The notes under the pieces were generated by a model that did no database searches, was not told the DNA's origin, and saw only the letters and a list, made by a program, of their open reading frames with translations. A DNA stretch of 40,103 nt from an uncultured Bacteroidota bacterium (GTDB lineage: Bacteria; Bacteroidota; Bacteroidia; Chitinophagales; Saprospiraceae): positions 1 to 40,103 of the forward strand of contig CALMSX010000055.1 of assembly GCA_937872515.1 (NCBI GenBank). Direction: 5' to 3'. The position numbers and the translations under genes were made by a program. This document shows, piece after piece, positions 24,405-32,841 of the stretch (position 1 is the stretch's first letter; every line of letters begins with the position of its first letter).

Positions 24405-26711
24405 ATGCAGAGGATATTTCTCTTTACCCTGGTGTGTTTCAGTCTTTCTGTACACGCCCAAAGCAAGTTTGATCAATTAGAAAACATCTTACCCACCGGC
24501 AACGATATCCGCACCTCATCCGGAGCCCCTGGTCATAACTATTGGCAACAAAAGGTAGACTATGACATGCAGATAGAAATAGATGAAGAAAACAACAAAC
24601 TATACGGCAAAGAAACCATAACCTACCACAATCAATCGCCAGATGTACTAAGCTATGTATGGCTTCAGTTAGATCAAAACTATTTTTCTTCAGAATCGGC
24701 TTCTAAGCTGTACAACCAGGAAAAGGTTGAAGAAAAAATGTCGCTGTCTTCTCTTAACAGATATGAAAATAGTTTTGACGGTGGACACAAAATTACATCT
24801 GTAAAAACACTTGAGGGTAAGGACCTCAACTACTTTATCAACCAAACCATGATGCGAATCGACCTCCCTAAGCCCCTTGCTAAAGGTGAAAAGGTGTCAT
24901 TCAAAATAGAGTGGTGGTATAACATTACCAATGCCCAAACGCAAAGAGGAAGATCGGGTTATGAAAAATTTGAGGATGGCCATAATATTTATTGCATCGC
25001 GCAGTTCTTCCCACGCCTCTGCAAATACTATGATACCTATGGCTGGCAAAATAAACAGTTTATGGGTCGTGGGGAATTCACTCTTGAATTTGGAAATTAC
25101 AATGTAGCCATTACCGTACCGTCCGACCACCTCATTGCCGCTACCGGTTCTTTGGTGAATGAAGCCGAAGTGTTGAATGCCCAACAACAGGAAAGATTAA
25201 AAAAAGCAAGGAACGAATTTGAACAACCCATCACTATTGCCACTCTTGAAGAGGCCAATGAACGAATGTTGGCAGGTAAGTCAAAACAAAAAAAGACATG
25301 GAAGTTTTCTGCAGCAAACGTTCGTGACTTTGCTTTCTCTACCTCCCGCCGCCATATCTGGGACGCTCTCAATACAAAACTACCCAATGGAAAAACAGCC
25401 ATGGCCATGTCTATGTGGCCCAAGGAAGGTGACTGCCTCTGGAGCAAGTTTTCTACCAAGGCTGTAGCCCATACTCTAAAATGGTTTTCTCATTATACCA
25501 TAGATTACCCCTACCCAGTGGCCTGGTCGGTAGATGGAGAAATGGGAATGGAATATCCAATGATCTCTTTTAACTTCGGTCGATGTGAGGAAGATGGCAC
25601 TTATGCTGAAAGAACCAAATACGGGCACATTGGGGTAATTATCCATGAGGTGGGCCATAACTTCTTTCCCATGATTATCAACTCTGACGAAAGACAGTGG
25701 AGCTGGATGGATGAAGGACTAACCACCTTTGTTCAATACCTAACAGAACAACAATGGGAAAGAAACTTCCCCTCCGGAAGAGGACCTGCCAATAAGATTG
25801 TGGATTACATGAAAAGCGATCCCTCAGATCTTTCTCCCATCATGACCAATTCTGAATCAGCCAAACAGTTTGGCTCTAATGCCTATGCTAAGCCGGCAAC
25901 TGCTTTGAACATTCTTCGCGAAACGGTCATGGGCAGAGAATTGTTTGACAGGGCATTTAAGGAATATGCAAGAAGATGGGCCTTTAAAACTCCAACACCA
26001 GCCGACCTCTTCAGGACACTGGAAGACGCATCCGGAGTAGATCTTGACTGGTTTTGGAGAGCATGGTTTTATGGAACCCAACCGGTAGATCAATCTTTGG
26101 CTACTGTTAAACACTACCAAATTGATCCAAAAGATCCAGATACGAAATATGAGCTCGTTCAGAATAAAATGAAAGAAGCGCCTAAAAATATCAGTGAAAT
26201 CAGAAATCTGACAGAGATCAAAAAAACCTATAACGAAATCGATACAACCATCAATGATTTTTATACCTCCTATGACCGCAACCAACCGGATGCTATCTCA
26301 TATCAGGAATACAATAAATCTTTGAAAGGCCTGACAGATGAGGAAATAGAGATGATGCAAAACAAACAACATTATTACGAACTATCCTTCGAAAATGTTG
26401 GTGGCAACCCTATGCCCATCATTGTAAACTTTGTTTTCGAAAACGATAGCATTGCTACCCATCGTTTACCCGCTGAAATATGGAGGTACGATGACACGAT
26501 TGTCACTAAGGTATTTGTTACTGAAAAACCAATCAAAGAAATTATACTCGATCCCTACCTCGAAACAGCGGATATAGACAGGTCAAACAACCATTACCCA
26601 CCCAAAGAAGAAACACTGAGGTTTGAAGCCTTTAAACAAAGGCAAAACAGACAAGGAGGTAATGAAAATCCTATGCAAAGGGCCAGAAAAGCAAAAGAGA
26701 TTAGGCCTTAA
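24405..26711 (+). CDS. Exported M1-family zinc metallopeptidase
   Basis: 768 residues from the ATG at 24405 (signal peptide MQRIFLFTLVCFSLSVHA, then Q); the TTG at 24378 overlaps the promoter box. The zinc site is HEVGH at 414-418 followed by Glu437, an exact HExxH-x18-E gluzincin pattern. The exopeptidase motif GEMGMEYPM lies about 35 residues before it. The N-terminal beta domain includes LYGKETITYHNQSP. M1 enzymes remove N-terminal residues from peptides; with a signal peptide this one acts in the periplasm or outside. The C-terminal ~230 residues (after about 535) are Lys/Glu-rich and less conserved. It is convergent with the alpha/beta hydrolase, 11 bp apart. Confidence 0.92.
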   Translation: MQRIFLFTLVCFSLSVHAQSKFDQLENILPTGNDIRTSSGAPGHNYWQQKVDYDMQIEIDEENNKLYGKETITYHNQSPDVLSYVWLQLDQNYFSSESASKLYNQEKVEEKMSLSSLNRYENSFDGGHKITSVKTLEGKDLNYFINQTMMRIDLPKPLAKGEKVSFKIEWWYNITNAQTQRGRSGYEKFEDGHNIYCIAQFFPRLCKYYDTYGWQNKQFMGRGEFTLEFGNYNVAITVPSDHLIAATGSLVNEAEVLNAQQQERLKKARNEFEQPITIATLEEANERMLAGKSKQKKTWKFSAANVRDFAFSTSRRHIWDALNTKLPNGKTAMAMSMWPKEGDCLWSKFSTKAVAHTLKWFSHYTIDYPYPVAWSVDGEMGMEYPMISFNFGRCEEDGTYAERTKYGHIGVIIHEVGHNFFPMIINSDERQWSWMDEGLTTFVQYLTEQQWERNFPSGRGPANKIVDYMKSDPSDLSPIMTNSESAKQFGSNAYAKPATALNILRETVMGRELFDRAFKEYARRWAFKTPTPADLFRTLEDASGVDLDWFWRAWFYGTQPVDQSLATVKHYQIDPKDPDTKYELVQNKMKEAPKNISEIRNLTEIKKTYNEIDTTINDFYTSYDRNQPDAISYQEYNKSLKGLTDEEIEMMQNKQHYYELSFENVGGNPMPIIVNFVFENDSIATHRLPAEIWRYDDTIVTKVFVTEKPIKEIILDPYLETADIDRSNNHYPPKEETLRFEAFKQRQNRQGGNENPMQRARKAKEIRP

Positions 26712-26722
26712 TCAGTTGATAA

Positions 26723-27496
26723 TCAATTACTTGAAATAAAGTTTTCAAGGGCTTTGTTAAATTTATCGGGGTGCTCCATCATCGGAGCATGCCCGCAATG
26801 GTCAATTTCTATCAGGGTTGAATTAGATAATAATTCATGGAACTTCCTACCCACCCAGAGAGGAGTAACTTCGTCCTGAACACCCCATACAAGCAGGGTT
26901 GGTGTTTTGATTAAATGCAATTTATCCTCCAGGTTGTGTCGCACAGCAGACTTAGCCGTTTTAACAATGCGAATACACCTACCCAGATCACTGACTGAGT
27001 CAAATACCTCATCAACCAGCGCCTCTGTAGCCACCTTGGGATCGTAAAAAACCATCTCCGTTTTTTTCCTGATATAATCTCTTGAACTTCTTCGCGGAAA
27101 GCTATTGCCAAAGGCGTTTTCAAATAAACCTGAGCTTCCGGTAAGTATCATCTTTTCAACCCTTTCCGGCCTTCTTAAACAATACATTTGAGCAAGATGC
27201 CCACCCAGAGAATTACCGAGTATATAAACCTTATCGAATTTTTTAAACTCAATAAATTCTTCAATAAAATCAACAAGACCATCCAGGTCAAGGCTTTTTA
27301 GTGGCATGTTGTAAATGGGCAGAATAGGAATGACCACATTCATCTTATCACCAAAACCACTGAGTATTGATTCAAAGTTACTGAGTGCTCCCATTAGGCC
27401 ATGCAAAAGTAATAATGGCACCTTGCCATCACTCTTCGCTCCGGTTTCTACATATTCAAACTTACCCTCTTTCTTAATGTCCGTATTCACCGACAA
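26723..27496 (-). CDS. Alpha/beta hydrolase
   Basis: 257 residues. The catalytic triad is visible: nucleophile Ser96 in ILGNSLGG, Asp208 in WGVQDEVTP and His236 in CGHAPMMEHP, with the oxyanion HG at 32-33 (LLHGLMG). The protein lacks a signal peptide and is probably a cytoplasmic esterase, lipase or C-C hydrolase; the substrate is unknown. No ATG is available near the N-terminus: the frame starts at TTG (27496) or GTG (27490), and a perfect -7 box 16 bp upstream supports a start here. The gene is 33 bp downstream of heme A synthase on the same strand. Confidence 0.85.
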   Translation of the reverse strand: MSVNTDIKKEGKFEYVETGAKSDGKVPLLLLHGLMGALSNFESILSGFGDKMNVVIPILPIYNMPLKSLDLDGLVDFIEEFIEFKKFDKVYILGNSLGGHLAQMYCLRRPERVEKMILTGSSGLFENAFGNSFPRRSSRDYIRKKTEMVFYDPKVATEALVDEVFDSVSDLGRCIRIVKTAKSAVRHNLEDKLHLIKTPTLLVWGVQDEVTPLWVGRKFHELLSNSTLIEIDHCGHAPMMEHPDKFNKALENFISSN

Positions 27497-27512
27497 AATA
27501 TTGATTGAGGTA

Positions 27513-27520
27513 CAAAAATA
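27513..27520 (-). promoter_or_regulatory. Bacteroidota -7 element for the alpha/beta hydrolase gene
   Basis: On the minus strand TATTTTTG is an exact TAnnTTTG match 16 bp upstream of the TTG start codon, giving a leader of about 10 nt. The -33 position falls within the end of the heme A synthase gene and was not resolved. Confidence 0.45.
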
Positions 27521-27529
27521 GCATTTACT

Positions 27530-28567
27530 TTAAAAAGGGCTATTTTTAATTTCAAATCTTAATACAAGGGTAACAGTGAGTAATATCAGCGCTCCAGCCT
27601 GATGCAAAACACCCCACATCACAGGAATATTGCCTTTACACATAATTACGGTAATTATCCCCAAAATTACCTGAGTTATCAACACTAGCATAAACCACCT
27701 GGCAGCACTGTTCAAGGCTGGTACCTGGCTCCTCCAATGAAACCTGTAAAACAGCGCTAAACCAAGTATAAACAAGAAGTAAGCTGTTGATCTGTGCAGC
27801 AGCTGAATCACCGCCGGCGCCAGTCCGGTAACGTCGTAATGAATCCATTCATCCACATCAAAGACCGACATGTTTAAAACCAACTGTGGAATAAATTCTC
27901 CATTCATATCAGGCCAGCTGGGATAAAATAATCCTGCCTTCATTCCACTCATTATCCCACCTAAAAACAACTGAAGCCATAAAACCAATAAAAAGATAAA
28001 ACTTGACCAATCAGTTACACCTATCATCTTAACCACAGTACCGTTTTTATATTCAAGATAGGTCCACAGTAAAGCAGTGTAAACAGAAAGGGCAATGCAC
28101 AAATGAAAGCTGAGTTTGTAAGCATTCACCCAGGGCCGGTTGACTAAACCACTGGCTACCATGATCCATCCAAACGTAGCTGCCAACATGGCCAAAAGAA
28201 TGACCACACCCAGCCGTCTTAATAAGTGATTACTAATTAACTTTTTGCGATAAAATATTAGAAAAGGAATCAAAAACACAAAGCCCATTGTCCGCGCCCA
28301 TAAGCGATGCAGGTATTCCCAGAAATAAATCCATTTAAACGCCGAGATCGACATACCGGCATTAATCTTGTGGTATTGGGGCGTCTTTTTATAAAGTTCA
28401 AACTCCTCTATCCATGTTTCTTCGCTCATTGGAGGAAAGGTGCCTGTAACAATGTCCCATTTGGTAATAGACAGACCTGAGCCCGTCAACCGGGTTATCC
28501 CTCCGATGACAACCTGGAAAAAAAGAAAAATCAATCCCGTAAACAACCAATATTTAACCCACTGCAT
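27530..28567 (-). CDS. ctaA: Heme A synthase (COX15/CtaA)
   Basis: 345 residues with about eight membrane helices in two four-helix halves. Diagnostic stretches are VIGGITRLTGSGLSITKW near the N-terminus, FWEYLHRLWARTMG with heme-ligand candidate His87, a mid-protein LSFHLCIAL, and LLHRSTAYFLF and LHQAGALI in the second half. It converts heme O to heme A for aa3-type cytochrome oxidase in the inner membrane. It matches the COX15 type (long N-terminal periplasmic loop) better than the Bacillus CtaA type. No other oxidase assembly gene is adjacent. Its start borders the proposed replication origin. Confidence 0.93.
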   Translation of the reverse strand: MQWVKYWLFTGLIFLFFQVVIGGITRLTGSGLSITKWDIVTGTFPPMSEETWIEEFELYKKTPQYHKINAGMSISAFKWIYFWEYLHRLWARTMGFVFLIPFLIFYRKKLISNHLLRRLGVVILLAMLAATFGWIMVASGLVNRPWVNAYKLSFHLCIALSVYTALLWTYLEYKNGTVVKMIGVTDWSSFIFLLVLWLQLFLGGIMSGMKAGLFYPSWPDMNGEFIPQLVLNMSVFDVDEWIHYDVTGLAPAVIQLLHRSTAYFLFILGLALFYRFHWRSQVPALNSAARWFMLVLITQVILGIITVIMCKGNIPVMWGVLHQAGALILLTVTLVLRFEIKNSPF

Positions 28568-29152
28568 TTAAGCCCTGTTTTGATGTAAAAGTACCTCAAT
28601 AAAAACCAATTTTGAAAAACACTTGTTTTGCCTGATTGGTAATAATTTTCTTTTATTTAATTTTTTATACCTTCATCATTAGGGCTGTGGAGATGTGGAA
28701 AACACAAGACCAAAGGTCTGCCATTATGACAATGTGGGTTACCGGTTATTTTTTCACGTTCAATCCTTATTTTTAAACATGAAAACCAGCCAATTAACAA
28801 TTTCATGTTAGTGTGGAGAATGTAGTGTTGAAAAACTCAACTTTTAGAAAATGTGAAATGTATGGGCATAAAAAGAGGTCCAACCAACACATCATAGATA
28901 GGTATAATGTGTAAGTTAATCCAAAAAATTTTTCCCTCTTTTTCCCAACGTCATCCACCTCTTTGTGTGTTGAAAAGTAATTTTCTAACACACTTATAGC
29001 GTGTACTTTACAAATCTACAAATATCAATATGTTTATAAACAATGAACCCTGTTTGATACGTTCACTTTCTGAATGCATTTACCAGAAGCGGCCTTTGAT
29101 ACATTGCTTTAATCGTATATTGGAATTACATTTGCAGGGCAAAATCACATTC
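28568..29152. other. Putative chromosomal replication origin (oriC)
   Basis: A 585-bp region with no convincing gene. It contains one consensus DnaA box (TTTTCCACA on the minus strand, 28694-28702, matching TTWTNCACA). Two boxes have one mismatch (TTCTCCACA minus, 28812-28820; TTTTTCACG plus, 28750-28758). Weaker matches with two mismatches lie at 28686-28694, 28733-28741, 28852-28860, 28908-28916 and 28951-28959. AT-rich stretches at 28637-28677 and 28920-28935 could serve as unwinding elements. A 9-bp inverted repeat (AACATGAAA / TTTCATGTT, 28776-28784 and 28801-28809) lies in the middle. Hand counts show G/C skew changing sign across it, and two parS sites lie about 4.3 kb away. dnaA itself is not in the window. 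Confidence 0.7.
29104..29134 (+). promoter_or_regulatory. dtd operon promoter
   Basis: TTG (29104-29106), 20 nt, then TACATTTG (29127-29134): a full match to the Bacteroidota -33/-7 consensus with ideal spacing. Transcription would begin about 12-15 nt before the ATG at 29153, which excludes the longer in-frame start at 29030. Confidence 0.8.
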
Positions 29153-29605
29153 ATGCGGGCAGTCATACAAAGGGTTAATCATGCAAAACTGGTCATAGAT
29201 GATCTTCTATACAGTGAAATCGGCCATGGCTTGTTGGTTTTACTTGGCATTCATGAAACCGACGGGGAAGAGGATGTAAAATGGTTAGTATCCAAGATAA
29301 GTCAAATGCGCATTTTTTCTGATGCCGACGATAAGATGAATTTATCCCTCTTGGATAACGGCGGTTCGATGATGATCGTGAGCCAGTTTACCTTACATGC
29401 CAGCACCAAAAAGGGAAATCGACCATCTTTTATTGACGCGGCCCGTCCAGAACAGGCCATACCCTTGTATGAAGATTTTATTTCCCGTTGCCGGGAGTTG
29501 TTTCCCGACAGGATCGCCACCGGCAGCTTTGGAGCGGATATGAAAATTACACTTTTGAATGATGGTCCGGTAACCATAGTGATTGACAGCAAACAAAAAG
29601 AATAA
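29153..29605 (+). CDS. dtd: D-aminoacyl-tRNA deacylase
   Basis: 150 residues from the ATG at 29153 (MRAVIQRVNHAKLVIDD), the usual length of bacterial DTD; the frame stays open upstream to 29030 but that part lies in the promoter. Family motifs are SQFTLHAST, the Gly-cisPro region GNRPSFIDAARPEQA, and LLNDGPVTIVID. The enzyme hydrolyses D-amino acids (and glycine mischarged on tRNA-Ala) from tRNA, a cytoplasmic proofreading activity. It is the first gene of a tight rightward operon: its TAA overlaps the next ATG by one base. Confidence 0.95.
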   Translation: MRAVIQRVNHAKLVIDDLLYSEIGHGLLVLLGIHETDGEEDVKWLVSKISQMRIFSDADDKMNLSLLDNGGSMMIVSQFTLHASTKKGNRPSFIDAARPEQAIPLYEDFISRCRELFPDRIATGSFGADMKITLLNDGPVTIVIDSKQKE

Positions 29606-29946
29606 TGACGGTATCAGAACTGCAAAATCAGGTAGATTCATGGATCAAGACCTATGGGGTCAGGTATTTTGGTGAACTGACCAATATGACCATTCTTACT
29701 GAAGAGGTAGGAGAGCTTGCCCGACTGATGGCTCGAATGTATGGGGAACAATCTTTTAGGGAATCACCTACCGAAGCAGAGCAAAAAGAAATGCTGGCAG
29801 ATGAGATGGCAGATGTTTTGTGGGTATTAACCTGTTTGGCCAACCAAACGGGTATTGACCTCACCAAAGCCATGCAGCGCAACTTAGATAAAAAAACCGC
29901 AAGAGACAATCAAAGACACATCCATAACCCTAAACTTCAACCATGA
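29605..29946 (+). CDS. MazG-like nucleotide pyrophosphohydrolase
   Basis: 113 residues, a single all-alpha NTP-PPase domain. The Mg-binding motif is EEVGE (Glu33, Glu34, Glu37) with DEMAD (Glu67 and Asp70) on the third helix, matching the EExxE...ExxD pattern. Such enzymes hydrolyse (d)NTPs, often damaged or non-canonical ones, to the monophosphate and pyrophosphate. It starts on the last base of dtd and its stop overlaps ftcD by 4 bp, so the three genes are translationally coupled. The Dtd-MazG pair groups two cytoplasmic housecleaning activities. Confidence 0.9.
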   Translation: MTVSELQNQVDSWIKTYGVRYFGELTNMTILTEEVGELARLMARMYGEQSFRESPTEAEQKEMLADEMADVLWVLTCLANQTGIDLTKAMQRNLDKKTARDNQRHIHNPKLQP

Positions 29947-31616
29947 AACCCATTATAGAATGTGTGCCCAATTTTAGTGAGGGCCAAAACAAAGAAATCA
30001 TAACTCAGATAACCAGAGTGATTGAAGAAACAGAAGGTGTAAGCCTTCTCAATGTAGATCCGGGAGCGGCCACCAACAGAACGGTGGTTACCTTTGTCGG
30101 TTCACCAGATGACGTTATTGAAGCTGCCTTTAAGGCCATAAAGAAGGCTTCAGAACTGATAGATATGTCGCAACACAAAGGAGAGCACCCACGCATGGGG
30201 GCAACCGATGTGTGTCCGCTGATACCCATATCCGGTATATCCATGGAAGAAACAGCGAGATATGCTGAAAAGCTGGGCGAAAGAGTGGGTCGCGAACTTA
30301 ATATACCCGTTTATCTTTATGAAGCCGCAGCCAAATCACCGGAAAGAAAAAACCTGGCAACCATAAGGGCCGGCGAATACGAAGGCTTTTTCCAAAAAAT
30401 AAACCAGGCCGAATGGAAGCCGGATTACGGACCAGCCGTGATGAATGTACAAAGTGGCGCAACCGTTATCGGGGCCAGAGATTTTCTGGTAGCCTACAAT
30501 GTCAACCTCAACACCACCTCTGAAAGGAAGGCCAATTCGGTAGCCTTTGATGTGAGAGAGGCGGGCCGCGTCAAAAAAAAGGGAGAGACCATATTGCGCG
30601 ATGAACAGGGAGAAGCGTTGCGAGAGCCCGGCAAACTTAAGAGCGTTAAAGGCATCGGCTGGTTTATAGAAGAGTATGGCATTGCCCAGGTATCTATGAA
30701 TTTGACCAACCTCAACGAAACTACGCTACACGAAGCATTTGAAGCTTGTTGTGAAAGCGCAAACGCAAGAGGACTTAGGGTTACAGGTTCAGAACTGGTA
30801 GGACTGGTACCCAAAAACGTAATGCTGGATGCAGGCCGGTATTTTTTGAAAAAACAGGGAAGGTCAACCGGCCTGTCGGAAAAGGAATTGATATTTATCG
30901 CCGTCAAATCCATGGGTCTCGACGAACTGGCACCTTTTGATGCCAATGAAAGGGTAATTGAATATAAAATGCAGGCAGCCTCCGAAAATCCATTGGTTGC
31001 CAAGACCCTGGTAGACTTTGCAGACACTACCGCTTCAGAAAGTCCTGCTCCCGGAGGAGGAAGCGTTTCTGCCTATGTGGGCGCACTTGGAGCGGCACTC
31101 GGCACCATGGTAGCCAACCTTTCAGCAGGCAAAAAAGGCTGGGAAAAACAAATCCCCTACTTCTCAGATTGGGCAGAAAAGGGTCAGGCCATCAAAGACA
31201 GATTGGTTTTTTTGGTAGATGAAGATACAAGGGCATTTAATGGCATTATTACCGCTGTAAGAATGCCGAAAGCCACCGATGAAGAAAAGGAGGCCCGCAA
31301 AAATGCCATGCGTGAAGCTACCCGGTACGCCATTCACATACCACTTGAAGTAATGAAAACCGCCAGTGAAGCCTTTGACCTGATCGATGCCATGGTAAAA
31401 AAGGGCAACGTCAATTCTATTTCAGACGCGGGTGTGGGCGGACTGTGTCTCAAAACTGCTATTTATGGAGCATACCTCAATGTAAAGATCAATTGCAACG
31501 GATTTGATGATCAAAACTATGTCAACGAAGTGAGCCAAAAAGCAGAAGAACTCCTGGCCGAAGCCATCAGAAGAGAAAAGTTGATTGTAAAGGCGGTTGA
31601 AAAATCGATGCAATAA
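29943..31616 (+). CDS. ftcD: Bifunctional glutamate formimidoyltransferase / formimidoyltetrahydrofolate cyclodeaminase
   Basis: 557 residues. The formimidoyltransferase part (about 1-325) starts IIECVPNFSEGQ and contains HKGEHPRMGATDVCPL with the catalytic His82. The cyclodeaminase part (about 345-557) starts LVDFADTTASESPAPGGGSV and is helical. Together they move the formimino group from N-formimidoylglutamate, the product of histidine degradation, to tetrahydrofolate and then release ammonia to give methenyl-THF. The fusion resembles the animal FTCD. No hut genes are adjacent. It ends 10 bp from the convergent TolC-like gene, with a small AT-rich inverted repeat (AATAAT / ATTATT) around the stop. 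Confidence 0.95.
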   Translation: MKPIIECVPNFSEGQNKEIITQITRVIEETEGVSLLNVDPGAATNRTVVTFVGSPDDVIEAAFKAIKKASELIDMSQHKGEHPRMGATDVCPLIPISGISMEETARYAEKLGERVGRELNIPVYLYEAAAKSPERKNLATIRAGEYEGFFQKINQAEWKPDYGPAVMNVQSGATVIGARDFLVAYNVNLNTTSERKANSVAFDVREAGRVKKKGETILRDEQGEALREPGKLKSVKGIGWFIEEYGIAQVSMNLTNLNETTLHEAFEACCESANARGLRVTGSELVGLVPKNVMLDAGRYFLKKQGRSTGLSEKELIFIAVKSMGLDELAPFDANERVIEYKMQAASENPLVAKTLVDFADTTASESPAPGGGSVSAYVGALGAALGTMVANLSAGKKGWEKQIPYFSDWAEKGQAIKDRLVFLVDEDTRAFNGIITAVRMPKATDEEKEARKNAMREATRYAIHIPLEVMKTASEAFDLIDAMVKKGNVNSISDAGVGGLCLKTAIYGAYLNVKINCNGFDDQNYVNEVSQKAEELLAEAIRREKLIVKAVEKSMQ

Positions 31617-31626
31617 TCACGATTAT

Positions 31627-32835
31627 TTAAAAAGCGGGAAGTAGTGTAGACAGATAATTGGTACCCACCGGGCTCTCCATAGCCCCGGCTGCATAAAGTG
31701 CGTTGAGGTACTGTTGGCTCAATTTTTTTTCAAGCTCCAGCCTTCTGGACCATCGTTCTATTTCCCTCTTTTTTCTTTCTATATCCAAGGCCCGTTCTAC
31801 CTCGGCATTTTTTTCATTGAGCAGAGAAGTACTTGGTTTTTGTTCAACCAGGACCTTCCATTGATTATAAAGCAAGAGAAAACGATGGACTTCATTGGTA
31901 AACGCGTTTATTTTTTCTTCCTGCTGCAAAACGCGTTCCTGCTGGATTTTCAATAGATCCAATCGGAACTCATTGCTTTGTCTTTTTTGGGTGCCCTTAT
32001 AAGGCAGACGCAAGCCTACGCCAATAGAAAACTCATCCTGAAACAAAAGATTGTCTCTTTTGCTATACCTAAGCTGGGCAAAGTCCAGGATTTTATGATC
32101 GTTGCTTTTGGCAGTTTGCCAACGGTAGGAAATAAGAGACGAATCCGCTTCGAAATCCCTGTCATCCACGGCACTCATGTTTATAGGAGAAATGTTTTGA
32201 AGGGTTTGCAGCATAAATTCAGGTTGCGGCCAATGGGCCCAGGAAAAGTCTGCGGCACCAATTTTCATTTTCATTTTCTGAATTTCGATCGCATTCCGAA
32301 GTTCAATTAATTTTCGGGCATTCTCTGTTTTTTTATTTTCCCAATTGATGACATCGCCCAGCTTGTTTTGTTCGTCGGCCAGCATATTTTTTACAACCAG
32401 TAAGACCATGGAATCGGCCAGCAAGGAGTCTGCGAGATAAAGGGGTAGATATTGTTCAAAAAAATACAATTCAATCAAATCATCATAACGCTGCATCAAC
32501 AGCTCGCTGCCATATCTCTGCTGCGAACTTTGGATTTTGTTCTGTAGCCAGCTTTTTTCTTTTGCATAAGCCGAGCCGGCACCCCAGCCATTAAACATGA
32601 GTCGCAAAGCATACTCTTGTCTGCTCAGATTGAATTGATCGGTCTCAGTACGAAAATTGAGTTCATCTACCACGGGCAAGCCAAAACGAAGGGCGCCTAC
32701 CCCTTGGTCATATTGATCAAAAGATAAATACCCTGTCTGGTCTCTGAATGTTTTCAGGTAATCAGCCGGATCAAGGGTTTGTGTATAAAGGGTCAATGAA
32801 AACAAAGAAAAAAGAAGGAGGACACAATACTTCAT
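31627..32835 (-). CDS. TolC-like outer-membrane channel protein
   Basis: 402 residues with a cleavable signal peptide (MKYCVLLLFSLFSLTLYTQ). The rest is long amphipathic helix with heptad character, interrupted by two beta-like stretches (EYALRLMFNGWG near 75 and DEFSIGVGLRLPY near 265), the layout of a TolC/OEP repeat pair. It is divergent in sequence from well-known TolC proteins. It is expected to trimerise in the outer membrane and dock onto the HlyD-type adaptor encoded 6 bp upstream. It is the last gene of the DUF4956-HlyD-TolC operon. Confidence 0.78.
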   Translation of the reverse strand: MKYCVLLLFSLFSLTLYTQTLDPADYLKTFRDQTGYLSFDQYDQGVGALRFGLPVVDELNFRTETDQFNLSRQEYALRLMFNGWGAGSAYAKEKSWLQNKIQSSQQRYGSELLMQRYDDLIELYFFEQYLPLYLADSLLADSMVLLVVKNMLADEQNKLGDVINWENKKTENARKLIELRNAIEIQKMKMKIGAADFSWAHWPQPEFMLQTLQNISPINMSAVDDRDFEADSSLISYRWQTAKSNDHKILDFAQLRYSKRDNLLFQDEFSIGVGLRLPYKGTQKRQSNEFRLDLLKIQQERVLQQEEKINAFTNEVHRFLLLYNQWKVLVEQKPSTSLLNEKNAEVERALDIERKKREIERWSRRLELEKKLSQQYLNALYAAGAMESPVGTNYLSTLLPAF

Positions 32836-32841
32836 GGGGCA

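Noticed and set aside
26712..26722. Bidirectional terminator between the M1 peptidase and the alpha/beta hydrolase
   Set aside because: Only a very short palindrome (TTGAT/ATCAA) is present, with no T-run.
28803..28991. Small leftward reading frame of 62 codons inside the intergenic region
   Set aside because: No promoter, no recognisable domain, and it overlaps the DnaA-box cluster; likely chance.
29030..29152. N-terminal extension of Dtd starting at 29030
   Set aside because: The extra 41 residues have no counterpart in the family and are overlapped by a full -33/-7 promoter.
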